Origin: Amoeboaphelidium occidentale
Lineage: Eukaryota; Aphelidiomycota; Aphelidea
Direction: 5' to 3'
Length of the DNA stretch: 64,000 bases
Assembly: GCA_023515795.1 (NCBI GenBank)
Contig: JALGPX010000009.1
Location: 63,383-127,382, forward strand
Part shown: positions 1 through 10,200 of the stretch, piece by piece
How positions within the stretch are numbered: position 1 is the stretch's first letter
Layout of the letters: each line of letters begins with the position of its first letter
The notes under the pieces: model-generated
The model's database searches: none
What the model was told of the DNA's origin: nothing
What the model saw: only the letters and a program-made list of their open reading frames with translations
Position numbers and translations under genes: made by a program

Positions 1-988
1 TTGGAACTCATGAAAGAAGAGCCAGTTACAAGCGCAAATGTTTGGGAGTACGTTGATGTCACCAAAGACGCGCAAAATGATGTTGCCTACGTTAAAACCA
101 AAAGGTAATTCGCTTTCAAAGGATACACTAACCTCTAGAATGGGCGATTCTGATAAGAAGAACGTCGAAATCAAAATGTATAACATGAAGGGCATGAGAA
201 AGATCTACCAAGCCTCTGAAAGCGCCACTTCTGATCATGTTTACGACGATTTGATTGTAACATCTATTTATAGTTTGACTGATATTTTTAGAAAAGTTTA
301 AAGAAGGGCCCATTGAAACGCACTGGGGCAGGAAAGTCGGGTAGCAAAATGTATTGGTCTGCTGATAAACAAGTGATTGTTAAATCATTGTCTCCTATTG
401 AAGTTTCAAAAGGAAAGTACTTCATGAAGGACTACTGTGAGGTTAGTTTCATTAATTTTTTGCGATATAATCTTTTAGTACATGCACTCAGCTGATTCTT
501 CATTCTTGGTCAAGTACTACTGCCTTGTCAGAGTTAGACGCGGTACTTCTTTGGACTATTATATTGTCATGAGAAACACTTTCCCACCAGGCTTCATCCC
601 TAAGACTGTTTATGACTTGAAGGGTAGTTTGCATGGTCGTCGTGGTGAGAGGGATGGCTTAATGAAAGATTTGGATTTCGTTGAACAATCGCCGCAATTC
701 CAGTTCAGCGATGGTCCCCAAAAGGCGCAGTTTTTGGCGCAATTAATCGATGATTTAGCTTTCTTGAAGAACAACAAGATCATAGACTATTCTGCTTTAA
801 TTGGTAATGATGGTGAAGTTTGGCATATGGGTATCATTGATATTATGACACCCTACACGCAAAAGAAAAAAGGAGAGTATAAAGTTTTCGGATTCTTGCA
901 CGGGAAAGAGAAAATTTCTTGCAATCCACCGGATAATTATGCATATCGCTTCTTCAATTTCTTGGTTAAAGGATTGTTGAAAGATTAG
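1..988 (+). CDS. Phosphatidylinositol phosphate kinase, C-terminal part (5' end outside window)
   Basis: Lipid kinase of the PIP4K/PIP5K family, which phosphorylates phosphatidylinositol phosphates at membranes. Four exons read in one frame: 1-104, 139-238, 292-441 and 479-988, with GT-AG introns of 34, 53 and 37 nt. Together they give 287 residues open to the window edge. Family signatures are the glycine-rich GAGKSGS loop, the VIVKSL lysine strand, YDLKGS followed by R, IIDYSALIG (catalytic Asp; MDYSLLIG in relatives) and the IIDIMTPYTQKKK segment with the metal-binding Asp. The specificity loop and C-terminus look complete, ending in a TAG stop. Family assignment is firm. Whether it makes PI(4,5)P2 from PI4P or PI5P cannot be decided, because the N-terminus is missing. 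Confidence 0.85.
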
Positions 989-1048
989 AAATTGTAAAAA
1001 TGCAATAGATTGTACATAGTTTTGTGAATTATTTTATTAAAGATCGCT

Positions 1049-1576
1049 TTAAATATCAGATGAGGGCTCCATGGCCGCCAACGTATCTATGACTCGTTCT
1101 ACGACTTCCCTCTGCTCGGGCGTTAGACTGTCGGCCTGATGATGATTTGTTTCAACTTCGTTATCGTCCACCACGAAGAAATCGTCGTCATTAGCTGCAT
1201 TTCCTTCGATTCTGATGCCCATAGCCTCCTCCTCTTTATCATCCTGCTGCTCGTAAAACTCGTTTAAATAACTCAAATCTAAATTTTCATTGGGGTTCTC
1301 TCGCCTACGCTGACACAATTCCTTCCAAAAGGTCTTCATTGGTCTTGTCTTGCATAGCTTATCGCTTTCTTTCATAAACTCCTTAAAAGACATTCCTGGT
1401 TTAAATGAATTCAGCCAGTTGGAGTAGAAAAGCATCAGTTTTGATAAGTTTTCAGCCTCTTGGCCCTTCTCAAAGTTGATTGTGTGAGCCTTGAGGAGTT
1501 TAGGCATATTTTCTTGAAGTCTAGAAATACAAATTTATTCAAACTAAAGCATTTACTCTTCTGCGGTCAGTTTCAT
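1049..1576 (-). CDS. CSM3: Csm3/TIPIN-like replication fork protection protein (Swi3 domain)
   Basis: Likely partner of Tof1/Timeless in the fork protection complex. Exon 1 is only 20 nt (1576-1557). A 36-nt intron (1556-1521) leads to exon 2 (1520-1049), giving 163 residues. The splice restores a typical Swi3-domain beginning, with NMPKLLKAHTINFEKGQEAE followed by a helix containing FYSNWLNSF and MSFKEFMKESDKL, matching the family pattern GLP-L-K then W-x-LFP-x-F-x-DF. The C-terminal third is acidic. Its ATG shares bases with the TGA of the upstream GATA-like gene (ATGA). The domain assignment rests on pattern recall only. The short N-terminus is unusual but the splice sites are good. Confidence 0.65.
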
Positions 1577-1983
1577 TCTGTTTTGACGGGTCTTTGCCTG
1601 TTGTTGTACTTGAAATACAATGCACAAGCGTTGCAATATCTCTGTCGCTCTGTTCCAGGCAAGGTCACATATCTCCAAGTAGTTTTCATATTCGATCTTT
1701 TGCAGTTGGGGCATACGTTTCTTACCCTTTTATGAGTGATTCCTGTTTCAGCTAGTATTTCCTTCTGACCAACTCGCGTAGATCGAGCATGTCTCGTTGG
1801 CATTGTTTCGGCCATAGACAACAAGAGTCTTGCCTCCTGATCATTCTCTCTGCGTTGATTTTCAATTTCGTGCAGCAGTGAATGTTTCAAAAGTTTCTCA
1901 TCCGTGGTGATACATCCTAATTCGTTTGGGTTTTGTTTGGCAATGCTATCCAGCAAGTCGTCAAGGTTCAGGTCTGCTTGCAT
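1573..1983 (-). CDS. GATA-type zinc-finger protein
   Basis: 136-residue protein whose C-terminal third holds one GATA-like finger: CPNC, then TTWRYV, then CNACALYFKYNNRQRP. The TWR core and the CNAC-LY-K-RP tail are the hallmarks of GATA DNA-binding domains. The spacing between the two cysteine pairs is 22 residues, longer than the usual 17-20. The start is the ATG at 1983 (MQADLNLDDLLDSI). The in-frame extension to 1992 lacks an ATG. The acidic N-terminal segment could be an activation or interaction region. It probably acts as a nuclear transcription regulator. The coding region ends with TGA overlapping the ATG of the Csm3-like gene on the same strand. Confidence 0.7.
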   Translation of the reverse strand: MQADLNLDDLLDSIAKQNPNELGCITTDEKLLKHSLLHEIENQRRENDQEARLLLSMAETMPTRHARSTRVGQKEILAETGITHKRVRNVCPNCKRSNMKTTWRYVTLPGTERQRYCNACALYFKYNNRQRPVKTE

Positions 1984-2086
1984 GATCTCCAAGATATCTA
2001 TAAATATAAAATCTGGTTTTCGTATTTATTATCAATTGAATTACAGGAATGCGATATTAGACGGTGAACATTTGAATTTGGATTAT

Positions 2087-3226
2087 TTAACCAGAATAGT
2101 TTGGTTTACCAGGGGTCATCTTTGGCGTGTGCGTGTCATATCCAGTCTTTTCCTTGACGTAAGCAGCGCATTGTTCGTGGGTCCAGTCACAAGGGACAAA
2201 ATTCCAGAAAGCAACCCAAGTACCGACAGCATAAGGAGTAGAACCATCATCGAAACCTCTCAGACCGCTCTTTGCATTAACTTCGAAACCTTTTCCGTGT
2301 GCTTCTGCTTCACCAATCTTGTTATAAGAGTAAGGTCTGTCCAAAAGAATGTCAATAGAGTCGTCATTACATTCACCGCAACGATCACCAACTTTACCCA
2401 TAAGTGATAGACCCTTATGCTTATTGATCACCTCTTCATTCAATTTAGCGTTAGGATTGTGCTTCTCAGACTTTGCAGAGTCGCCGCCTTGAACAGAAAT
2501 ACACATACACTGTCCACAATATTGTGGCTTCATTCCATTCCATGCATTCGCGGTATTTGGAAGATACTTGGATGAAACAGCAACGGTAGCGAACTCATCT
2601 GAACCGATACCATCAACGTTACATGCAAATTTTTGTGCCAGAATTGGACCAGAGTAAATTGTTTGGCGACCGACCTTAAAGTATTTGTTGACCTCTGGTT
2701 TGATTTCAAAGTTTGGCTTCATAGTGTTCAATTCACACCAACTTCCTTTAATCTTCTTCGCGTCTTCGGAAACAGCCATACATTTACCATATGTATTTGG
2801 ATCGGTTGGATCTTGATCAATATTTGGTAGTTTTGGTATTCCTTCTGGAGCGTTTCCGGTTCCGATAGATCCGTGTTGTGGATCAACAGGATATACAGCG
2901 CCGCCACCACTTTGACCACCGCTAGAAGTTGTACCATTTGCAGGAGTTACAGGTGGGTTTGGCTGTTGAGTGTTTGAATTATCGCCAGGAGATGGATAGA
3001 TCGTGTCCTTGTTTGCACCATCACTTTGAGGTGGAGGTGGATTAGGCGCAGAGCCATCAGTATTCCCATTAGCTGGAGGAGCTGGACTTTGATTTGGGTC
3101 TGGCGATGTTGGATAAACAGGAGCCGGAGTGAGACTTGTTTTCTTTTGCCACTTCTTACACTTTCTCTCTGCTGAAACAGAGCTAATTATTAACAGTACA
3201 GAACAAATGATAAAGGATAATTTCAT
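2087..3226 (-). CDS. Secreted proline-rich protein with double-psi beta-barrel (expansin/barwin-like) domain
   Basis: 379 residues. A signal peptide (residues 1-19, ending VSA) is followed by a low-complexity Pro/Asn/Gly linker (about 35-135) and a cysteine-rich domain (about 145-379). The domain has CNVDGIGSD, YCGQCMCISVQGGD, then VGDRCGECNDDSIDI, resembling the VVDRC-C-x-IDLS core of expansin/RlpA-type barrels, and ends in an FVPCDWTHEQC segment. No introns were found. It is a tandem paralogue of the next gene, same strand, with about 200 bp between them. A role on plant or fungal polysaccharide is inferred from the fold only. It could instead be another small cysteine-rich secreted family. 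Confidence 0.6.
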   Translation of the reverse strand: MKLSFIICSVLLIISSVSAERKCKKWQKKTSLTPAPVYPTSPDPNQSPAPPANGNTDGSAPNPPPPQSDGANKDTIYPSPGDNSNTQQPNPPVTPANGTTSSGGQSGGGAVYPVDPQHGSIGTGNAPEGIPKLPNIDQDPTDPNTYGKCMAVSEDAKKIKGSWCELNTMKPNFEIKPEVNKYFKVGRQTIYSGPILAQKFACNVDGIGSDEFATVAVSSKYLPNTANAWNGMKPQYCGQCMCISVQGGDSAKSEKHNPNAKLNEEVINKHKGLSLMGKVGDRCGECNDDSIDILLDRPYSYNKIGEAEAHGKGFEVNAKSGLRGFDDGSTPYAVGTWVAFWNFVPCDWTHEQCAAYVKEKTGYDTHTPKMTPGKPNYSG

Positions 3227-3431
3227 AATACAGTGAAGAGAAAAGTTTTTGACCCTTGCTTTTTTAGCTGCAACCAGACATTGATGTAGTAAGATTCAGA
3301 TCATGATAACCCAATCAATCAGTAGGATCCTAGATCTTGGTATCTTGAATCGTCACAATTTCGCTTACGACATAATAAAATCAGACAAAGAACTTACAAA
3401 AATTTATATTGATTATTATAGGATGCTTAAA

Positions 3432-4256
3432 TTAACCAAAATTTTGCCGTCCTTTTGTCCATTTAGGCGTAAAGACATTCTTGTAACCGAGATTATTCTT
3501 CACAAAGTTAGCGCATTGCTCGTGTGTCCAAGAGCAAGGAACAAAGTTCCAAATAGCAGTCCATGTTCCGACCTCGTATGGTCCGTTTGGAGAATCGAAA
3601 CCTCTGAAACCATCCATCGCATTCACTTTGTAACCGTTGTGTTCGTGTTCATTCGTAACTCGATTAAATGCATAAGGACGATCACCAAGAATGTCGATGG
3701 AATCATCACTGCATTCACTGCATCTGTCACCAACCTTGCCCATAAATGTCAAACCAGCGCCTTTGCTAACTTTATCCATCTGAACATGACTCTTTGATTT
3801 ATCACCACCTTGAACTGAAATGCACATGCACTGCCCGCAGTACTTTGGCTTTGGTTCATTCCATGCACTTTCAAAAGTAGGAAAGTATTTTGTTGAAACA
3901 GCAACAGTCGCGTAACGGTCAGAACCGATACCATCCACATTACAAGCCAACTTCTGCCTTAAAATAGGCCCATTGAAAACAGTTTGCCTTCCAACCTTCA
4001 TAGTCGCATCAGTGGCTGGAGTGAAAGAGTTTGTCGGAGCCAAGTGGTTGATTGCACACCAACTGTTTGGAATGTTTTTAGCGAATTCTTGCACCTTCTC
4101 GCACTTGCCACGCATGGAAGGATGTGTAGGACTTTGATCAATGTCTTTGAGCCAAGGTAAACCAGAACTTTTTGAAGGAGCACATGAAACCAATAGAGCA
4201 CCAACTAAAACTGTAACCAAAACTTTGGTAAAACTAATCTTTTCTAACACAAACAT
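3432..4256 (-). CDS. Secreted double-psi beta-barrel-like protein, paralogue of the adjacent gene
   Basis: 274 residues with a signal peptide (VLVTVLVGALLVSC) and then directly the cysteine-rich domain, without the proline-rich linker of its neighbour. Shared blocks are ACNVDGIGSD, YCGQCMCISVQGGD, MGKVGDRC-EC-DDSIDI, YKVNAMDGFRGFD and NFVPCSWTHEQC. The strong similarity and tandem same-strand position imply a local duplication followed by gain or loss of the linker. It probably acts extracellularly. The function is not established from sequence. ATG at 4256 is the only sensible start, since it begins the signal peptide. Confidence 0.6.
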   Translation of the reverse strand: MFVLEKISFTKVLVTVLVGALLVSCAPSKSSGLPWLKDIDQSPTHPSMRGKCEKVQEFAKNIPNSWCAINHLAPTNSFTPATDATMKVGRQTVFNGPILRQKLACNVDGIGSDRYATVAVSTKYFPTFESAWNEPKPKYCGQCMCISVQGGDKSKSHVQMDKVSKGAGLTFMGKVGDRCSECSDDSIDILGDRPYAFNRVTNEHEHNGYKVNAMDGFRGFDSPNGPYEVGTWTAIWNFVPCSWTHEQCANFVKNNLGYKNVFTPKWTKGRQNFG

Positions 4257-4414
4257 TAATGCACAGCGGATCTGCAGAATTTACAGGTATCGAGGCCTGC
4301 TTTTAAGCGGAATCTGAATACATTATTCCGGGCCCGAAACTATGGCTTTTGACATTCCGCCCAGCCTCGGATTTCGGAATCGGATCTGCAAAGTATCGGA
4401 AAATCGGAAACTGT

Positions 4415-4960
4415 CTATTCGGCTAGAACGTCTTTAACGGAATCGAAGTATTTCGGCGGCATAACTTTCTGCAGCTCTTCTTTCGTGAACCATTCTGCGC
4501 CTTTAACTTTACCGGAGAGAATTTGTCCCTTCATCATGAAAGTCACATTATCATACTCATCTTCTTTGTGAACAGCCACCGGAGCATTGCCAACGATAAA
4601 AACTGAGGCGTCATTGTGATCAATTAGAGATGCTGCACTCTAGATCTGAGTTAGTTATCACAGTTAATCAAATAAGTTTACCTCTTTAAGACTATCACGA
4701 GCCTCTGTGCTAGGAAACGTATATATTCCATCTTTTTGCTTCAAGGCGCAGTAGAGTGTACGCCTTAAATCCTTTTCTAGTCCATGTTCTTTAGGCTCTG
4801 TGCTCGTGTACTCGATTGGTTCTGCGTCCTCTTTCGCTTTTCCCATAAACGCGGTATTGTACGGTGTGGCGTGTTGTGGAAGTGATATTTTATCCAAAGC
4901 AGTTGGTATGCGTAAAAGCACGGGTGCGCGCTTTAAAATGAGTCCAGCTTTGATCATCAT
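4415..4960 (-). CDS. MRPL46: Mitochondrial large ribosomal subunit protein mL46
   Basis: Two exons, 4960-4682 and 4639-4415, with a 42-nt intron carrying a TAACTAAC-like branch site; 167 residues. The product has the Nudix-fold layout of mL46: an N-terminal strand (IKAGLILKRAPVLLRIP), DGIYTFPSTEA in place of the Nudix box, then VFIVGNAPVAV and a C-terminal EWFTKEELQKVMPPKYFDSV, like the WVTKDELxxYLxPKYLxxV tail of mL46. The start is placed at 4960 (MMIKAG). An upstream in-frame ATG at 4993 would overlap the divergent OTC gene. Only 21 bp separate the two start codons. Confidence 0.75.
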
Positions 4961-4981
4961 GCCGCTGATATCGTTTGAAGA

Positions 4982-5994
4982 ATGACAAAACATTTGCTAT
5001 CACTAAAGGATCTTTCTGCAACTGAAATACTTCAGTTGGTAGTCAAAGCAACGCAATTCAAAAGAAATCCTGCTGCCTTTAATTCCGCTAAGAAGCCCTT
5101 GAGTGGGCAGTCCTTAGCAATGATATTCAACAAGCGATCAACAAGGACAAGAATCGCAGCTGAGTGTGCTTACACAAAATTAGGTTAGTTTAAAGTTAAG
5201 GGTAACATGAAGGTGGTCATCCGATATTTCTCTCTCCGCAGGATATTCAGCTGGGCGTGAATGAAAGCATGTCTGACACTGCTAAAGTTGTTTCGGGAAT
5301 GTGTGATGCGATTCTGGTAAGATGGGGATCGCATTCTGAACTGAAAACCTTTGCAAAACACTCAAAAGTTCCGGTTATTAATGGTCTTACGGATACGTAT
5401 CATCCAAGTCAAGTTCTAGCCGATTTGATTACAATTTATGAGCAGTTTGGTATTGATAAGAAGCTGGGCAAAGACGTCGATGCTAAATCTATATCACCTA
5501 CTATGGCAAAGAAAGCGTTTGAAGGTTTGAATGCTGCCTGGGTAGGCGATGCTAATAATATGTTGAACTCGTTCCTTGTTTCATTTCCGCGATTAGGAAT
5601 GAAAATATCTGCTGCTACACCAAAAGGATATGAAGTACCGGAAGAAGTTCTCAAAGAATTAAAGCAAGATTCTAAGCATTTGGTAAAGTTGTGCCATGAA
5701 CCATCGGAAGCGATCAGAGACGCAAACATTATAATAACAGATACTTGGATCAGCATGGGGCAAGAAGAAGAGAAACAGAAAAGACTAAAAGATTTCAAAG
5801 GTTATCAGCTAACAATGGATCTTATTCAAAAATCCAAACCAAGAAAAGACTGGATCTTTATGCATTGCTTGCCAAGAAAACAAGAAGAAGTTAACGATGA
5901 AGTTTTCTATTCAGATCACAGTGTTGTATTTGAAGAATCATCAAACAGGCTCTACGCTTTCATGGCAATATTCGAAGCATTGAATAATCATTGA
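4982..5994 (+). CDS. ARG3: Ornithine carbamoyltransferase
   Basis: Makes citrulline from ornithine and carbamoyl phosphate (arginine pathway). Exons 4982-5183 and 5213-5994 flank a 29-nt intron, the shortest found here; 327 residues. Splicing restores KLGGHPIFL...DIQLGVNES. Visible motifs are the carbamoyl-phosphate loop KRSTRTR (the STRTR signature), a VINGLTDTYHPSQVLADL segment with the HPxQ motif, and FMHCLPRKQEEVNDEVF with the HCLP ornithine/catalytic motif. There is no clear mitochondrial presequence, so the enzyme may be cytosolic as in budding yeast, or the start may be misplaced. Its TGA stop overlaps the convergent PTPA stop by 7 bp. Confidence 0.93.
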
Positions 5995-7227
5995 ATGCGA
6001 TCGTACGGTAATAATAAACCAAATTCGAAATGTTGCACTATAGGAACTTTCTCCAGGACTTCCTTTACAAACATTTTCAGAAGACCAGTATGAACTTTTT
6101 CCCAATGTGGTACGCCGCTTATGTCAAAAAGCAAGGGCGAATGCTCATGAAACGGTCCCTTCTTCACTTCATAGATAAAAGATATGCAGCCTAAGTAAAT
6201 ATACTTTCGAGAGTAAGCTTCCAGAATATCTTTGTTGACAATTGACTTGGGCTTTATCAATTTATGACCAATAAGTTGTGATGCCCCTNNNNNNNNNNNN
6301 NNNNNNNCAGCCTAAGTAAATATACTTTCTCGAGTAAGCTTCCAGAATATCTTTGTTGACAATTGACTTGGGCTTTATCAATTTATGACCAATAAGTTGT
6401 GATGCCCCTATAATGTACGAGATGAATTGAAAATCATCCAAGCCCCACACGCCGTGACTCCCAGCAGGTTCCAGTCTATAAATTCTTTGTAGATTTCTAA
6501 CCACCAGAAGATACTTTTGAAACACAATTGTTCCAAGATATTTAAAACTGAGCAGAGTTTCTTTAACGCAATTAATTCTGTTAAGGCCAGCAAGGAAAGC
6601 GAGAAAGTTTAGCTCGTGACCACTACCATAATCTATCCGAACAGAATTACCAAAAGAGTTTACAAAATATGAGTAAAGCTCAGACATAATTATAGGGAAT
6701 CCTTCTAAATTCTCATCGTTCCATTCAGAGCATTTCAGTAGAAATTGTTGCAGTTTCTCCCTGCAGCCGCGTAACAACGCCTCATGAAACACTCTGAATT
6801 TCTTACTACCAAACCTGCTGGCTTTAAAATCCTCTTCATCGGGTAAATTCTCATCAATTAAAGCAGAAACCCATTCAAGTAATCGCACCAATTCAACAAG
6901 AACTTGATCGCAGTCTTCCGGAAGATCATTCGCTTGCAACTTCTGCGCGCATTCCATCCCTACAACGTTCCCACTAATCTGAAGTATTAAATACAACACA
7001 AAATGCATTCCGGAAGAGTCCAGCATCGTTTCGATATCATTCTGAGTGTTAACAGGCTTCTTTAAACCATCGTAATTGCGTATCACTTCTTTATCAAGCG
7101 ATCCAGGTAGAGTCTTCGCAGTATTCAGCCATCCTGAGTGATCTTGTACAGATTTATAAACTTGCGGCATTGGAACGGCTTTCGGCTCAACGGGCGGCTT
7201 GAATTCTCCTTCCGGTCTACGAAACAT
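5988..7227 (-). CDS. RRD2: Serine/threonine-protein phosphatase 2A activator (PTPA), split by an assembly gap
   Basis: PP2A activator with peptidyl-prolyl isomerase fold. The family core is plain: [57 protein letters not shown] and [10 protein letters not shown]. It reads from ATG 7227 to the TGA at 5990-5988, but a 19-N run at 6289-6307 interrupts it. The 102 bases on each side of the Ns are the same sequence, so the two contigs overlap and one copy must be removed to recover one continuous frame. The two copies differ only by two synonymous codons (Ser and Arg). Whether it corresponds to yeast RRD1 or RRD2 is not resolved. Confidence 0.9.
6187..6288. repeat. First copy of 102-bp contig-end duplication
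   Basis: Same sequence as 6308-6409 except two adjacent-codon changes, both silent in PTPA. It lies directly before the 19-N gap. Best explained as unmerged overlapping contig ends, not a biological repeat. Confidence 0.85.
6289..6307. other. Assembly gap (19 Ns)
   Basis: Run of Ns within PTPA, between the two copies of the 102-bp duplication. The true distance between the flanks is negative (they overlap), so nothing is likely to be missing. Confidence 0.95.
6308..6409. repeat. Second copy of 102-bp contig-end duplication
   Basis: Matches 6187-6288. The only difference is a two-base change that alters TCT-CGA to TCG-AGA on the coding strand, Ser-Arg in both. It may reflect two haplotypes. 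Confidence 0.85.
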
Positions 7228-7258
7228 TTCCAAATTCTTTTTTCTATTCGTGAAGGAA
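7228..7258. promoter_or_regulatory. 31-bp divergent intergenic space between PTPA and PRP8 start codons
   Basis: Only 31 bp lie between the two ATGs. They are T-rich on the plus strand. Any core promoter must lie inside one of the coding regions, or the two transcripts must overlap at their 5' ends. No TATA box is visible. Confidence 0.4.
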
Positions 7259-10200
7259 ATGACAGCGAATGGTTCAGTTCAGAATTACCTTCCGCCGGGC
7301 CCTTCAGAGCCGTGGCCGGATAAGAAGCAGCTGTTCGCGAAGGCCCAAAAGTGGCGACAGTTTAACACCCAGCGGCACAACCAAAAGAAACAGAAGGCGC
7401 TGCCCCAAAAGGAAGACATGCCACCTGAGCACTTACGAAAGATTATTAAAGACCATGGCGATATGTCTTCAAAGAAGTTTAAGCACGATAAGCGCATTTA
7501 CTTGGGCGCCTTAAAGTTCATTCCGCATGCCGTGATAAAATTACTGGAAAATATGCCAATGCCGTGGGAGCAAGTCAGGGATGTTAAGGCGCTGTATCAT
7601 ATCACAGGCGCAATTACTTTTGTTAATGAACTCCCTTTGGTTGTTGAGCCGATTTACATTGCGCAGTGGGCGACTATGTGGATTGCAATGAGAAGGGAAA
7701 AGCGAGACAGGAAACATTTTAAACGAATGCGATTTCCGCCTTTTGACGACGAAGAACCGCCTTTGGATTACGGCGATAACATTTTGGATGTTGAGCCTGT
7801 TGATGCTATCCAGTTGGAGCTGGACGAGGAGGAGGATGGCGCAGTTTATGAATGGTTTTACGATCACAAGCCTTTACTGGATTCCAAGCTCAAAATGATT
7901 AATGGTCCGTCTTATAAGAAATTCAATTTGAGTCTTCCTGTAATGGCAAACTTGTATCGTTTAGCCACGCCATTGTTGTCGGAAGTTGTTGATCCAAACT
8001 ACTTTTACTTGTTTGATAAGGAGTCTTTCTTTACTGCGAAGGCCCTTAATCTCGCTATACCTGGCGGCCCAAAGTTTGAGCCACTTTACAAGGATATGGA
8101 TTCTTTTGATGATGACTGGAACGAGTTTAATGATATTAACAAGATCATATTTAGGAATCCTTTAAGAACAGAATATCGTGTTGCGTTTCCTCATTTGTAC
8201 AACTCAATGCCGAGATCTGTTCATCAGGCTCCGTACAATCATCCGATGGTTGTTTGTATTAAGAATGATGATCCTGATATGCCTCCATTCTTCTTTGATC
8301 CATCCTTAAATCCCATCTCTTCCAGAAGAAATGCTCCAATGGAAGCTGTTGTAACTGCAGAGAAGGAAATATTTGATGAGAATGGTGAAGATGTCTTGAA
8401 TGTTCCAGGTGGTATTACAGCATTGTTTTCTGATGTTCCATTGTACGATGAGGATACAAATGCTGCAATTTCATTGTGTTTTGCACCAAGTCCTTTTAAG
8501 AAACTTGAGGGATATACTAAAAGAGCTCAAGATGTTCCATTGATAAAATCCTGGTACTTGGAACACGCTCCACCAAATCAACCTGTTAAAGTCCGTGTTT
8601 CTTATCAGAAGTTGCTGAAGTTGCACGTCTTGAGAGAATTGCACAAGAAGGCACCAAAGACAAATGTCAAGAGAAATCTGTTTACTCAATTGAAACAGAC
8701 TAAATTCTTCCAGACAACAGAAATCGATTGGTTAGAGGCAGGCTTGCAATTGTGCAGACAAGGATTTAATATGCTGAACTTGTTGATACATCGTAAAAGT
8801 TTGAATTACTTGCATTTGGATTTCAATTTTAATCTTAAACCCATCAAAACTTTGACAACTAAGGAAAGAAAGAAGTCTAGATTTGGTAATGGTTTTCATT
8901 TGTGCCGTGAAATTTTAAGATTGACAAAGTTAATTGTTGATGCCCATTGTCATTATAGATCTGGAACGATCGATGCTTACCAACTCGCTGATGGATTGCA
9001 GTATGCATTCTCTCACGTTGGCCAACTGACTGGAATGTATCGTTACAAGTACAAATTGATGAAGCAGATCAGAATGTGCAAAGATTTGAAACACTTGATT
9101 TATTACAGGTTTAACACTGGCCCAGTCGGTAAAGGTCCTGGTTGTGGTTTTTGGGCTCCAGCATGGAGAGTATGGATCTTTTTCCTAAGAGGAATTATTC
9201 CTTTATTAGAACGTTGGTTAGGAAACATGATGGCTAGACAATTTGAAGGCCGTCACAACAAGGGAGTTGCAAAGAATGTCACGAAACAGCGTGTAGAATC
9301 TCATTTTGATCTGGAATTACGTGCTGCTGTGATGCATGACATTCTTGATATGATGCCTGAAGGTGTTCGTGCGAACAAGGCAAGAACCATTATGCAGCAT
9401 TTGAGCGAGGCATGGCGTTGCTGGAAAGCTAATATTCCATGGAAAGTTCCTGGATTACCTGCTCCGGTTGAAAATATGATCTTGCGTTATGTCAAGGCAA
9501 AAGCTGACTGGTGGACTTCGGTCACATACTATAATCGAGAACGTATTAGGAGAGGAGCGACTGTTGATAAAACAGTTGCAAAGAAGAACTTGGGTCGTTT
9601 GACTAGACTTTATCTGAAAGCCGAACAAGAGCGCCAAGTAAACTATTTGAAAGATGGTCCTTACGTTGGTGCTGAGGAGGCTGTTGCTATCTACACAACT
9701 ACTGTGCATTGGCTGGAGAGCAGAAAGTTTTCTCCTATTCCGTTTCCTCCATTGTCTTATAAACATGACACTAAATTACTGATTTTGGCATTGGAAAGAT
9801 TGAAGGAGGCTTATGCTATCAAAGGAAGATTGAATTCGAATCAAAGAGAAGAATTGGGTTTGATTGAACAAGCTTATGATAATCCACACGAATGCTTGTC
9901 AAGAATTAAGAGATTGCTGTTAACCCAACGCGCTTTCAAGGAAGGAAGAATTGAATTCATGGATATGTTCACATACTTGATTCCAGTTTATGATTTGGAA
10001 CCTTTGGAGAAGATAACTGACGCTTATTTGGATCAGTACCTTTGGTATGAAGGAGATAAAAGAGGATTATTCCCTGCTTGGATTAAACCTTCCGACTCTG
10101 AACCACCTCCATTGCTTGTTTACAAATGGTGTTTGGGTATCAACAATTTGAATAATGTTTGGAAGACAGATGAAGGAGAATGTAATGTCCTTATGGAAAC

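Noticed and set aside
7199..7258. N-terminal extension of PRP8 upstream of ATG 7259
   Set aside because: The extra frame has no ATG, lies antisense to the PTPA start, and Prp8 proteins begin close to the LPPGP motif.
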